Notes: generated by a model not told the origin, from the letters alone. Positions 49,502 through 56,846 are shown, counted from the first letter of the stretch. The stretch is 64,000 nt of DNA from Amycolatopsis rubida (GCF_900115345.1 NZ_FOWC01000007.1:186001-250000); one strand, 5' to 3'. Program-made: numbers and translations.

Positions 49502-50679
49502 GCGGCGCCTCCCGTCGCCGGGCCGCGGGCCAGCACCCGGAAGCCGCCGTGCGGGCCGCGGCCGTGTTCGAGCGAGCCGGACACCTCGGCCATCCGCTCG
49601 GTGAGACCGGTGAGCCCGTGTCCGGGAACGACCTCCGCCGGGACTGTGCCGTCGTCGGCGACTTCCAGCCAGTCGCGGCCGACGCGCACGACGCAGCGCT
49701 GCGCGTCGGAATGGCGGAGCACATTGGTCACGGCTTCCCTTACCACGTAACCGAAAACGCCCTGCAGTTCCGGAGCTACGGCATCGGCGGCGGCAGGCAG
49801 TTCGGCGTGGACTCCGGCGGCGCGCAACGCCATCCGGGCACCGGCGACTTCGGTCGCGAACGACACCGTGCGGTAGTCGGACACGGTCGCGCGGACGTCG
49901 GAGAGGGCCTCCCGGCACAGGTCGTCCAGATCCCGGATCTCGGCGAGCGCCGCGTCGGTGTCGTCCGAAGTCTCCAGGATCCGCCGCGTCAGGCCGAGTT
50001 TCAGGGTCATCGTGGAAAGGCTGTGGCCGAGGACGTCGTGCAGGTCGCGGGCGACGCGCTGCCGTTCCTGGTCGACAGCCATCCGCCGGATCTGCTCGCG
50101 AGCGAGCCGGAGATGGCCGACGGTGAACGTCAGCGCGTAGACGATGCCGAGGATCGCGGTGACGGCGACCAGCGTGAGGACCTGGCCCCAGGCGACGACG
50201 CCGTCCCTGGCCAGCATCCACGCGATCTGGGCGACGGCCGCCGCGGAGCCCAGCAGCAGGGAAAACCGCAGCGGCAACAGCATGAGACCGGTCGCGATCG
50301 CGTAGGTGAGGGCGGTCAGGTACGCCGGGGAGCCGAGGATCAGCGCGGGCGTGACACCGAGCGCGAACATCGCCGCCACCATCGCGATCCGCTGCCGCCG
50401 CAGCGCGAGCGGGCCGAACCACAGCACCAGCAGGTACGCCACGGCGTAGCAGCCGAGGAAGCCGAAGACGAGCCCGGTGCGCACCGGGCCGTGCTTTCCG
50501 TCCGCGATGGCGATGACCCAGGTGGCCAGGAAACCCATCATCAGGCCGTTGACCACCACGGACCGGACGCGGCCGAGACGCAGGCCGGGCCCTCCGCTGC
50601 GGGCGTCCGTCCAGAAGCTCCAGTCCGGCCACTGGCGGGCCGAGAACCGGTCCGGATCGGGTTCGCGCATGTCGATCAT
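49498..50679 (-). CDS. Sensor histidine kinase, NarL-associated type
   Basis: A 393-residue membrane kinase. Several hydrophobic segments lie between about residues 35 and 190. The HisKA_3 dimerisation helix follows with the phospho-acceptor His in ERQRVARDLHDVLGHSLSTMTLKLGLTRR, and then an HATPase domain with REAVTNVLRHSDAQ (N box) and LTGLTERMAEV (G box). GTG 49501 of the regulator overlaps its end. The ATG at 50679 is supported by GAGG. It likely senses envelope or membrane signals, as related kinases do; signal unknown. Confidence 0.9.
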   Translation of the reverse strand: MIDMREPDPDRFSARQWPDWSFWTDARSGGPGLRLGRVRSVVVNGLMMGFLATWVIAIADGKHGPVRTGLVFGFLGCYAVAYLLVLWFGPLALRRQRIAMVAAMFALGVTPALILGSPAYLTALTYAIATGLMLLPLRFSLLLGSAAAVAQIAWMLARDGVVAWGQVLTLVAVTAILGIVYALTFTVGHLRLAREQIRRMAVDQERQRVARDLHDVLGHSLSTMTLKLGLTRRILETSDDTDAALAEIRDLDDLCREALSDVRATVSDYRTVSFATEVAGARMALRAAGVHAELPAAADAVAPELQGVFGYVVREAVTNVLRHSDAQRCVVRVGRDWLEVADDGTVPAEVVPGHGLTGLTERMAEVSGSLEHGRGPHGGFRVLARGPATGGAA

Positions 50680-50756
50680 GGTACGGGCGCCTCGCCGATG
50701 ATCACCCATGACAAACGGCACGGGCGGTTCGGGCGGGGCGATGCTGGAGTTTGTCC

Positions 50757-51173
50757 ATGTTGCACATCGAGAAGTCCGGCTTGACCAAGTACGAGATCAC
50801 CAGCGACGGCCGCCCGCTCACCGTGATCGAGGGCCGGTCCGGAGGCGAGTTCCGGCTGGACGGCGCCGGCTACCGGATCCGCCGCCGGTTCCGCAGCTAC
50901 CAGTTGCTGGCGGCCGACGGGTCGGTGCTCGCGAGCACTCACCGGCCGGGCACGCGCATCTGGAGCGTCGAGAGCGGCGGTTCGGAGCTGCGCTTCCGGC
51001 GGACCGGCCGTCGTGACCACGCGCAGGTCGACGAGGCCGGGAACACAGTCGGCACCGTCACCGCGGGCACCGCTGACTTGTCCGGCGTCAAACCCGAGCT
51101 GGAGGTGTTCGTGCTCGCGGCGCTGGCGATGCGTTCGCGCCGCCGACGCGTCGTGGTCGTCGCGGGCAGTTGA
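50757..51173 (+). CDS. Conserved beta-rich protein of unknown function
   Basis: A 138-residue protein with alternating beta-strand pattern (YEITSDGRPLTVIEGRSGGEFRLDGAGYRIRRR, SYQLLAADGSVLASTHRPG, WSVESGGSELRFRRTG). It ends in a basic tail (MRSRRRRVVVVAGS). The pattern recalls LURP-one/tubby-like single-domain proteins, but I would not assign it. ATG 50757 follows GGAG. It is divergent from the kinase gene. Confidence 0.65.
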   Translation: MLHIEKSGLTKYEITSDGRPLTVIEGRSGGEFRLDGAGYRIRRRFRSYQLLAADGSVLASTHRPGTRIWSVESGGSELRFRRTGRRDHAQVDEAGNTVGTVTAGTADLSGVKPELEVFVLAALAMRSRRRRVVVVAGS

Positions 51174-51219
51174 GCGGCGACTACGCTGGACGGGTTCGCC
51201 CGCCTTCGCTGGAGAGACC

Positions 51220-52020
51220 TTGCCCGACCACCGCACTCTGACCGCCGACTGCACGAGCTGTTTCGCCCTCTGCTGCGTGGCGCTCACCTTCACCGCATCA
51301 GCTGATTTCGCCATCGACAAGCGGGCGGGCGACCCGTGCCCGAACCTGCTGTACGACTTCCGCTGCGGCATCCACGACCGGTTGCGCCCCAAGGGTTTCG
51401 CGGGCTGCACCGGGTACGACTGCGTTGGCGCCGGACAGCAGGTCTCGCAGGTGACCTTCGGCGGCCGGAGCTGGCGCGAGGCCCCGGAAACCCGCGAGCG
51501 GATGTTCGCCGCGCTCCCGGTGATGCGGCATCTGCACGAACTGCTCTGGTACCTCGCCGAGGCGCGTTCGCTGGCCGCGACCCGCGAAATCCACGCGGAC
51601 CTGGACGCGGAGATCGCCGAGCTCGAACAGATCACCGCCGGGGACGCGGACGCGGTGCTGGCCATCGACGTCGACGCCCGGCGGGCTCAGGTGAACCCGC
51701 TGCTGGTGCGCACCAGCGAACTGGTGCGCACCGGGGCCGGGCGCAAGAAGGACCGCCGCGGCGCAGACCTGATCGGCGCGAAACTGGCCGGAGCGGACCT
51801 CCGCAGCACGAACTTGCGCGGCGCCTGCCTGATCGCGGCCGACCTCCGGGGCGCGGACCTGCGCCGCGCTGACCTGATCGGAGCGGATCTGCGTGACGCC
51901 GACGTCCGCGGCGCCGACTTCACCGACAGCATTTTCCTTACCCAGTCCCAAGTGAACGCCACCCGCGGCGACGCTGCGACCAAGCTCCCGCCGCGGCTGG
52001 CCCGGCCCGGACACTGGTGA
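51220..52020 (+). CDS. Pentapeptide repeat protein with Cys-rich N-terminus
   Basis: A 266-residue protein from TTG 51220 (GGAGAG upstream). The N-terminal CTSCFALCC ... NLLYDFRCGIH, FAGCTGYDCVG is rich in cysteines, which may bind metal. Residues about 180-240 contain A(D/N)LxxA pentapeptides (GADLIGAKLAGADLRSTNLRGACLIAADLRGADLRRADLIGADLRDADVRGADF) that fold into a right-handed beta-helix. Pentapeptide proteins include DNA mimics that protect gyrase, but most are uncharacterised. Confidence 0.85.
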   Translation: MPDHRTLTADCTSCFALCCVALTFTASADFAIDKRAGDPCPNLLYDFRCGIHDRLRPKGFAGCTGYDCVGAGQQVSQVTFGGRSWREAPETRERMFAALPVMRHLHELLWYLAEARSLAATREIHADLDAEIAELEQITAGDADAVLAIDVDARRAQVNPLLVRTSELVRTGAGRKKDRRGADLIGAKLAGADLRSTNLRGACLIAADLRGADLRRADLIGADLRDADVRGADFTDSIFLTQSQVNATRGDAATKLPPRLARPGHW

Positions 52021-52021
52021 G

Positions 52022-52189
52022 TCAGCGCGGCCGGGTAGACCCCACGACGACCCCGCTGAGCCGCGCGATCCAGCTGCCGCACACACAACGCACATAGTCG
52101 GCCCGGCTGCCCGCCGACGCGGGAACGACAGCGGAAGCGGGCAGTTCGGCCAGGGGCCAGCCACAGCGGGGGCAACGGTTCTCGTCCAT
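52022..52189 (-). CDS. Small zinc-ribbon protein
   Basis: A 55-residue protein with MDENRCPRCGWPLAEL and CVCGSWIARLSG, two cysteine pairs that could form a zinc ribbon. The C-terminus is basic. ATG 52189 is used; an in-frame start at 52225 lies in a different sequence context. Convergent with the pentapeptide gene. Function unknown. Confidence 0.55.
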   Translation of the reverse strand: MDENRCPRCGWPLAELPASAVVPASAGSRADYVRCVCGSWIARLSGVVVGSTRPR

Positions 52190-52203
52190 GCCGTCATCGT
52201 GCG

Positions 52204-52234
52204 GTAATGGTTCAGTGCAGTTCAACCCTTACGG
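52204..52234 (+). repeat. Direct repeat, copy 1 (promoter and start of a CGNR-like gene)
   Basis: GTAATGG, AGTGCA and TTCAACCCTTACGG recur at 54328-54358, with four mismatches in 31 bases. In the second copy these bases contain a -10-like TAATGG and the first codons (VHFNPYG) of an intact CGNR gene. Here the frame (VQFNPYGS) is lost after a few codons, so this is the remnant of a second CGNR gene start. Confidence 0.65.
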
Positions 52235-52411
52235 ATCTCCGCGCAGCGGAGCGTCGGAGACCCGCGAGGGAGCCTCACGGCTTTGCGGGCCGTGCCACGA
52301 CCGTCGTGAAGCAGGCCAGTCGCGCGCCGTGGTGCCGATCCACGTTGGCAGGGCTGATGAGGCTCCGCTGGTTGCCGAACCGCGCGCGGGAGCCGTCCGA
52401 GGGGACGGAAA

Positions 52412-52939
52412 TCAGGTGGCGATGAGTGCGGCGACGGCGTCCCCGGCGGAGACGGTCCGTCCTGTTGTGTGCTGGTAACGCCGCACGAGGTCGCGATGGC
52501 GGACCCGCTGGCCGAGCCGTCGTTCGACTCGGAGCACCGGATTGCGCGGCGGGATCGGCGAGCAGGGCCCGCTGATCCACGCCTGCGACGCCGAAGCCCC
52601 AGGACGCGCCGGGATCCAGCGTGACCAGCACGAAGGCGAGCTGCTCGGTCCGGTGCTCCCGCTCCCCGCAAGCGCGCGCGAGCCGCAGGGATGCTTCGCA
52701 GGCCGCCTGTGTGTCCAGCCCGAGCGGCGGCTTCCGGCAGCAACGGTTCGCGTGCGGGCGGGCGGTCCAGCACTGTCCCGGTCAGGCCTCGGAGATCGAT
52801 CCCCAGGGCTGCCCGGTCGGCGGCCGCGCCGGTGCCTGCGGGATGCAAGAACGGCCCCGCGGACGCTTCTTCGGCCGCTCCGTGGCCTGCCGGTACGCGG
52901 ATGTTCGAGGCCATGCGCCAAGGCGATCGCCCGGCCCAT
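52412..52939 (-). pseudogene. Clp N-terminal domain protein, multiply frameshifted
   Basis: Read on the minus strand, ATG GGC CGG starts near 52939. Coding similarity then moves through all frames: GTGHGAAEEASAGPFLH, later LGLDTQAACEASLRLARACGEREHRTEQLAFVLVTLDPGASWG, then RVERRLGQRVRHRDLVRRYQHTTGRTVSAGDAVAALIAT before the stop at 52412. These are the parts of an actinobacterial Clp-N domain protein. At least three frame changes are needed, so it is dead. Confidence 0.65.
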
Positions 52940-52947
52940 GGCTTGGC

Positions 52948-53143
52948 TCAGCTGAGGGTGATCTCCGCGGACCAGCAGGCCCTCTCGGTGCGGCGGTGCA
53001 CGGTCTGTTTGGCGACGCCGAGCCGGACGGCGATGTCCGGCCACGACCACCCGCTCTCCCGGGCCGCCGCTGCCTGCTCGGCCTCCGGCTGTTCGACCAG
53101 CGCGCGCAGGCCAGCGAACGGCCTCGTCGAGATCGGCCATCAT
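52948..53143 (-). pseudogene. HTH protein gene with one frameshift, partner of the Clp-N gene
   Basis: ATG GCC GAT CTC GAC GAG starts at 53143 (MMADLDEA). Near 53115 the frame changes to GLRALVEQPEAEQAAAARESGWSWPDIAVRLGVAKQTVHRRTERACWSAEITLS and stops at 52948. The QTVHRR helix-turn-helix is clear. The total length, 196 bases, is not a multiple of three, so one base was gained or two lost. In other actinobacteria such an HTH gene precedes a Clp-N gene, as here. Confidence 0.7.
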
Positions 53144-53161
53144 CAGGTCGCGCGGCAATCG

Positions 53162-53233
53162 TGCCCCCGGCAGGAGTCGAACCTGCGTTCCCGGCTTCGG
53201 ACGCCGGCGTCGTATCCGTTGGACCACGGGGGC
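53162..53233 (-). tRNA. tRNA-Arg (CCG)
   Basis: 72 bases. Acceptor GCCCCCG pairs with CGGGGGC over seven base pairs. The anticodon arm is CCGGC-GTCCGAA-GCCGG, giving CCG, and the T arm is GCAGG-TTCGACT-CCTGC. The D stem is short (GTC/GAC) but formed. Last tRNA of the array in transcription order. Confidence 0.85.
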
Positions 53234-53237
53234 GGAG

Positions 53238-53298
53238 TGGGCCGCCAGGGATGCGAACCCCGAACCCGCCGGGTAACGCGCGATTGAGCCAACGGCCC
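53238..53298 (-). tRNA. Truncated tRNA-like gene, anticodon not assignable
   Basis: Only 61 bases. The acceptor pairs GGGCCGT with GCGGCCC, and a T arm CGGGG-TTCGCAT-CCCTG is present. The D and anticodon regions (from GGCTCAATCGCGCG to ACCCGGCGGGTT) are too short to form both normal arms. Probably a defective tRNA. Confidence 0.6.
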
Positions 53299-53315
53299 GA
53301 GAGGAGGCGGGGTTG

Positions 53316-53373
53316 CTGCCCGTCGAGGGTTCGAACCTCGGCTTCCGCGTCCTGCCCGTTGGACGAACGGGCA
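53316..53373 (-). tRNA. tRNA-like gene lacking the anticodon arm
   Basis: 58 bases. Acceptor TGCCCGT/ACGGGCA, D arm GTCC-AACGGGCA-GGAC and T arm CGAGG-TTCGAAC-CCTCG are perfect. Between D and T arms only eight bases (GCGGAAGC) remain, so no anticodon stem or loop can form. The rest is too well paired to be random decay. Confidence 0.7.
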
Positions 53374-53377
53374 TCGG

Positions 53378-53449
53378 CTCCCGGTCCAGGATTCGAACCT
53401 GGGCTCGCGGATCCAAAGTCCGCGATGCTGCCGGTCACACCCACCGGGA
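53378..53449 (-). tRNA. tRNA-Gln (TTG)
   Basis: 72 bases. Acceptor TCCCGGT/ACCGGGA, anticodon arm GCGGA-CTTTGGA-TCCGC giving TTG, T arm CCAGG-TTCGAAT-CCTGG. The D stem uses G-T pairs (GTGT/GCAT). Looks complete. Confidence 0.88.
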
Positions 53450-53465
53450 GCGAGGGCTGACGAAG

Positions 53466-53539
53466 TCGGATGCCCGCGGGTCGAACGCGGTGGCTCCTGG
53501 TCCCGAACCAGGCGGGGTCGCCGGTGCCCCTCGCATCCG
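53466..53539 (-). tRNA. tRNA-Pro (CGG)
   Basis: 74 bases. Acceptor CGGATGC/GCATCCG, anticodon arm CCTGG-TTCGGGA-CCAGG giving CGG, T arm CCGCG-TTCGACC-CGCGG. The D stem is GGGG/CCCC. Looks complete. Confidence 0.85.
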
Positions 53540-53561
53540 GATGCGGTCCGCGGCGGAAAGC

Positions 53562-53584
53562 CCCGGCGCCCCCTCGGCGCCGGG
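53562..53584. repeat. Hairpin between tRNA-Arg(ACG) and tRNA-Pro
   Basis: CCCGGCGCC (53562-53570) pairs with GGCGCCGGG (53576-53584), loop of five. Could be a processing or termination signal inside the array. Confidence 0.6.
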
Positions 53585-53588
53585 CCCG

Positions 53589-53662
53589 TACCCCGGCCAG
53601 GATTCGAACCTGGGACCTCCGCATTCGTAGTGCGGCGCTCTGTCCAACTGAGCTACAGGGGT
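53589..53662 (-). tRNA. tRNA-Arg (ACG)
   Basis: 74 bases. Acceptor ACCCCTG with CCGGGGT (one mismatch at position 6), D arm TAGCTCAGTTGGACAGAGC, anticodon arm CCGCA-CTACGAA-TGCGG giving ACG, T arm CCAGG-TTCGAAT-CCTGG. Except for the acceptor mismatch it is canonical. Confidence 0.88.
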
Positions 53663-53667
53663 GTGCG

Positions 53668-53690
53668 TCCGGCACCGCGACAGTGCCGGA
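53668..53690. repeat. Hairpin between tRNA-Gly and tRNA-Arg(ACG)
   Basis: TCCGGCAC (53668-53675) pairs with GTGCCGGA (53683-53690), loop of seven. Similar in position to the hairpin at 53562-53584. Confidence 0.6.
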
Positions 53691-53695
53691 CCGCG

Positions 53696-53768
53696 AGCGG
53701 CCGGAGGGCATCGAACCGTCCTCTTCGGCGGGGAAGCCCGACGTGTCCGCCGAGTTCGCCACGGCCGC
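53696..53768 (-). tRNA. tRNA-Gly (TCC), weak
   Basis: 73 bases. Acceptor GCGGCCG/CGGCCGC is perfect. The anticodon loop CTTCCCC would read TCC, with a mismatched closing pair in the stem, and the T arm GACGG-TTCGATG-CCCTC has one mismatch. Possibly functional, possibly degenerating. Confidence 0.65.
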
Positions 53769-53793
53769 AGGACGCGCCCTGGGCCGGGCGCAG

Positions 53794-53879
53794 TGGTGAG
53801 GGAGAGAGTCGAACCCTCACTGCCCCGAAAGGGCGCCCGGGTTACAGCCGGGTGGGGCGGCCGCCGCCCCGTCTTCACC
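53794..53879 (-). tRNA. tRNA-Tyr (GTA)
   Basis: 86 bases. Acceptor GGTGAAG with CCTCACC (one mismatch), anticodon arm CCCGG-CTGTAAC-CCGGG giving GTA, a long variable arm (CGCCCTTTCGGGGCA) as expected for Tyr, and T arm GAGGG-TTCGACT-CTCTC. The D region is an unusually strong GC hairpin (GGGGC...GCCCC). First gene of the array in transcription order. Confidence 0.78.
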
Positions 53880-54338
53880 GTGCGGGTCCGGCGGCGCTCG
53901 TCCTGGCCGCGGGTGAGGCGACGGGGACGAGTCTCGGAAATGTCTTGCTCCGCTGTGCAGTTGTCAAAGAACCGCCGCCGTGAAATGGGCAGCAGGGAAA
54001 TGCCGTCGCGAAATGCGACGAGAATTGAATGCGTTCGGAGGCCCTGACGAGAGAAGCCGCCCGGATCGGTTTCCCGACGGACGGCTCCCGGTGCGCGGCG
54101 GCTGCTGCGTCAGGTCAGGGAGCGATACCGCCCAAGCGGCCGTCTTTTCGGTCGGCTTGGCGCTGCTGAAGCGGCGAACACCGGACAGCGCGGAGGGCGG
54201 CCGGATACTGGCCTCGCCTCTCCCGCATGTTCGTCATGACCGCTCCTTCATCCGCTGTGCTGAAATCATCTTCACCTACGGCGAAGCTATGCGTCAATCT
54301 TATTTTCCGGGGAAGAAGACTTGTGCTGTAATGGACGA
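53880..54338. other. Region upstream of the tRNA array and the CGNR gene
   Basis: No gene is supported. It should hold the promoter of the minus-strand tRNA array and that of the plus-strand CGNR gene. Close to the CGNR start, TGTAAT (54327-54332) may be a -10 element; the GTG follows seven bases later, suggesting a leaderless message. A 60-residue open frame on the minus strand (54115-54297) has no recognisable features. Confidence 0.5.
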
Positions 54339-54358
54339 GTGCACTTCAACCCTTACGG
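54328..54358 (+). repeat. Direct repeat, copy 2 (promoter and start of the CGNR gene)
   Basis: Matches 52204-52234 in 27 of 31 positions and contains the probable -10 and first seven codons of the CGNR gene. The two copies flank about 2.1 kb with the tRNA array and the decayed Clp-N genes. Confidence 0.65.
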
Positions 54359-54866
54359 CGGCGCGGGCGCGCAGGTAGCCGCCGACCTGACGACTCTTGC
54401 CCAGCGCGACGACAGCACGGCCGCCGAGGTGCGCGCTGCGGGGCAGGCGCGCGACATGGTGCTGCCCCGCATCACCGCGGACGAGGCGGAGCGGATTCTC
54501 GCGTGGGGGCGGCGGCTGCATCAGGTGTTCGTCGCGGAAACGACAGCCGAGCGGATCGATCTGCTCAACGAGCTGCTCGCCGTCGCTGCTTGCCGGCCGA
54601 ACATCGCCAGCCACGACGGGAAAGCGCCGCATCTGCATTACTCCAGCGAGGGTGCGGGCGTGGTCGAGCGGTTCTACGCCTACACGGCGGGCGGGCTCGC
54701 GCATCTGGTGTGCGAGGAGCCGCACCGTCTCGGCGTGTGCGCGCGCGAGGGGTGCGGTGTTGCGTTCGTGGACACGTCGCGCAACGGGCGCCGGCGGTTC
54801 TGTTCCACTCGCTGCGGCACACGAGTCAACGTCGCCGGCCATCGCGCGCGGCAGCTCGCGGGCTAG
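54339..54866 (+). CDS. CGNR zinc-finger (ABATE-type) protein
   Basis: A 175-residue protein with the ABATE domain start HFNPYGG, LLNELLAVAACRPNIASHDGKAPHLHYSSEGAGVVERFYAYTAGGLAHLV and a C-terminal zinc finger RLGVCAREGCGVAFVDTSRNGRRRFCSTRCGTRVNVAGHR. The CGNR motif reads CGTR here. Members are probable stress-related transcription factors. GTG 54339 is in the direct repeat. Its last codons overlap the convergent lipase gene by four bases. Confidence 0.85.
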   Translation: MHFNPYGGAGAQVAADLTTLAQRDDSTAAEVRAAGQARDMVLPRITADEAERILAWGRRLHQVFVAETTAERIDLLNELLAVAACRPNIASHDGKAPHLHYSSEGAGVVERFYAYTAGGLAHLVCEEPHRLGVCAREGCGVAFVDTSRNGRRRFCSTRCGTRVNVAGHRARQLAG

Positions 54867-55630
54867 ACGGTCTCGTCGAACGACCGCAGTTCCGGGTACT
54901 TCGGGGCGATCGTGTCACCGGAGGATTCGCCGCGCAGGCGTCGACCGATCCACGGCAGCGCGTGCTCCCGTCCCCAGCGGAGGTTCGCCGCCCGCTGTTC
55001 CCGTGTGGACAGACGAGGGCGCGGTTCCAGCGCGGCGTGCGTGAGACCGTGCTGCACGCCCAGCGCGTCGAGGACGGCGATGGCGATTTCGGTGTGCCCG
55101 GCGGCATTCAGGTGCAGCCGGTCCGGAGACCACATGCGACGGTCGCGCAGCTGGCGCATCGACCACATGTCCACCAGCAGCGTCTCGTGCCGCGCCGCGA
55201 TGCCGCGCACGTGTTCGTTGTAGATCGCGACCCGGCCGCGGATCTGCCGGAACAACGCGTCTTCCACGCCGTCGACCCCGGTGAACAGCAGCACCTGGGC
55301 GCCGGCCGCGCGGAACCGGGCCACGGCGCGCTCGTAGGAGTCGGCGACGCTGTCGATGTCGACCCGCGGCCGCATCAGGTCGTTGCCGCCCGCGTAGGCG
55401 GTGACGAGGTCCGGCTTCATCGCCAAAGCCGGTTCGACCTGCTCGTTCAGCACCTGCGGCAGGAGCTTCCCGCGCACCGCCAGATTGGCGTAGCGGAAGC
55501 CCGGCTCGCCGGCGGCCAGCACCTCGGCGACCCGGTCGGCCCAGCCGCGCACCCCGTTGCGCGCGGACGGATCGTCGTCCCCGACGCCTTCGGTGAACGA
55601 ATCGCCAATACAGACTAAGCGGTTGGTCAT
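54863..55630 (-). CDS. SGNH/GDSL hydrolase
   Basis: A 255-residue hydrolase. Block I is LVCIGDSFTEGVGDDD, block III AYAGGNDLMRP and block V WSPDRLHLNAAGHTEIA with the catalytic Asp and His. The C-terminal 50 residues (PRLSTREQRAANLRWGREHALPWIGRRLRGESSGD) are typical of actinobacterial members. No signal peptide, so cytoplasmic. It probably cleaves ester bonds; substrate unknown. Confidence 0.88.
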   Translation of the reverse strand: MTNRLVCIGDSFTEGVGDDDPSARNGVRGWADRVAEVLAAGEPGFRYANLAVRGKLLPQVLNEQVEPALAMKPDLVTAYAGGNDLMRPRVDIDSVADSYERAVARFRAAGAQVLLFTGVDGVEDALFRQIRGRVAIYNEHVRGIAARHETLLVDMWSMRQLRDRRMWSPDRLHLNAAGHTEIAIAVLDALGVQHGLTHAALEPRPRLSTREQRAANLRWGREHALPWIGRRLRGESSGDTIAPKYPELRSFDETV

Positions 55631-55664
55631 CAGCTCAGTTTAGGCCCGGCTCCCCTGCCCTGGT

Positions 55665-56030
55665 CACGGCGCCCGCGGACAGCAGCGTCGCCCCGGCGAG
55701 CCTGCCCCAGAGCGCATCCGGCCGAGCGGAGCGAGCGCGATGAGCACGGCCGGAGACGCGGCCAGTCCGATACCCGGCCGAGCAAGCGCGGGCCGGGTGG
55801 CGCTGCCCGCGCGTGGATGATCTCGCCGATGGTGCAGACCACCGAAACCGCCGCGATCGCGGGTGCTGCCCCGCCGGAGCCGAGCAGGGTAGCCGCGAGG
55901 AAACCGAGGTACGACACCGTCAGCACGACTCCCCCAGCCCCGAGCGCGCTCCGCCGGGAGATCCGCGACAGCAGGACGGTGACCGGCACTTGCAACGCGA
56001 CCACGAAGATCGCAGCCGACCACACGGGGA
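55665..56030 (-). pseudogene. MFS transporter, C-terminal remnant with frameshift
   Basis: Minus-strand reading: VWSAAIFVVALQVPVTVLLSRISRRSALGAGGVVLTVSYLGFLAATLLGSGGAAPAIAAVSVVCTIGEIIHA, then a frame change to GLAASPAVLIALAPLGRMRSG. These are the last membrane segments of a major-facilitator transporter. The N-terminal half is missing. The remnant abuts an ArsR fragment on the other strand. Confidence 0.7.
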
Positions 56031-56036
56031 CGCGTG

Positions 56037-56240
56037 CAGCGCCACTGCGGCTCGACGCGCTCGCGCATCCAGTGCGGCTGGTCCGCACGCCGGCGCGCAA
56101 CCAGCGAACTGGCGCACAACTGGGATCGCGCGGAGCTGCGCCGGGCGGGCCTGCTCACCGCGAAGAGACAAGGCCAGCACGTCCGCTACTCGCTCGGCAC
56201 CGATCTGCTGGCCGCTGTGCTGCGCTGCCTCAGGTGCGGA
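56037..56240 (+). pseudogene. ArsR family regulator, fragment with frameshift
   Basis: Plus-strand reading starts ALRLDALAHPVRLV, loses frame, and continues ELRRAGLLTAKRQGQHVRYSLGTDLLAAVLRCL. This is the wing and C-terminal helix of an ArsR-type HTH. It overlaps the end of the next TetR gene by about ten bases. With the MFS remnant it was probably once a regulator/transporter pair. Confidence 0.65.
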
Positions 56241-56799
56241 GACCGTCGAACAGAATCGCGATGGTGCGGTCCCGCAGTTCGCGGTCGGACCCGACGTGCT
56301 CGGCTGCCTTCGCGGTGCCGATGATCACCGGGATCAGCTCGGTGGTGGTGACGTCGCGCCGGACCGCGCCGCTGTCCTGGGCACGGCGCAGGAGCACGCC
56401 GAGGGACTCGCGCAGCCGCTCCCCGATCACCGAACCGGTGCTGGGGACGCACACTCCGGCCGAGGTGAGTGCCTCGAAGTAGGCGTTTTTAGCGCTGGAC
56501 ATCTCGATCCAGCTGGTGAGGAAGGTGAAGAACGCGGACCCGGCGTCCTCGGCGTTCTGCGCGACGACCGCGTCGGCTTCGTCGACGAACCGGTGCAGCC
56601 GCGCGTAGAGCACGGCTTCCAGCAGCGCTTCTTTCGTGGGGAAGTGCCGGAACACCGTGCCGATGCCGACGCCGGCCTCGCGCGCGACCTCCTCGGTCGG
56701 CGCACCGGTGCCCTTGGCCGCGAAGACCGTCTCGGCGGCTTCGAGCACCTTTGCGCGGTTTCGCCGCGCGTCGGCCCGCAGCGGTTTGTCCTCCGTCAC
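56230..56799 (-). CDS. TetR family transcriptional regulator
   Basis: A 189-residue regulator with RADARRNRAKVLEAAETVFAAKGTGAPTEEVAREAGVGIGTVFRHFPTKEALLEAVL. The C-terminal domain is of the kind often linked to transporter control. GTG 56799. Divergent from the MHS transporter; two palindromes lie between, of which the 24-bp one is its likely operator. Confidence 0.87.
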   Translation of the reverse strand: MTEDKPLRADARRNRAKVLEAAETVFAAKGTGAPTEEVAREAGVGIGTVFRHFPTKEALLEAVLYARLHRFVDEADAVVAQNAEDAGSAFFTFLTSWIEMSSAKNAYFEALTSAGVCVPSTGSVIGERLRESLGVLLRRAQDSGAVRRDVTTTELIPVIIGTAKAAEHVGSDRELRDRTIAILFDGLRT

Positions 56800-56846
56800 A
56801 GCTGTGATGGTAGTCGCGCGTCCTGGCCGCGCGGTGCCCGATCCAG

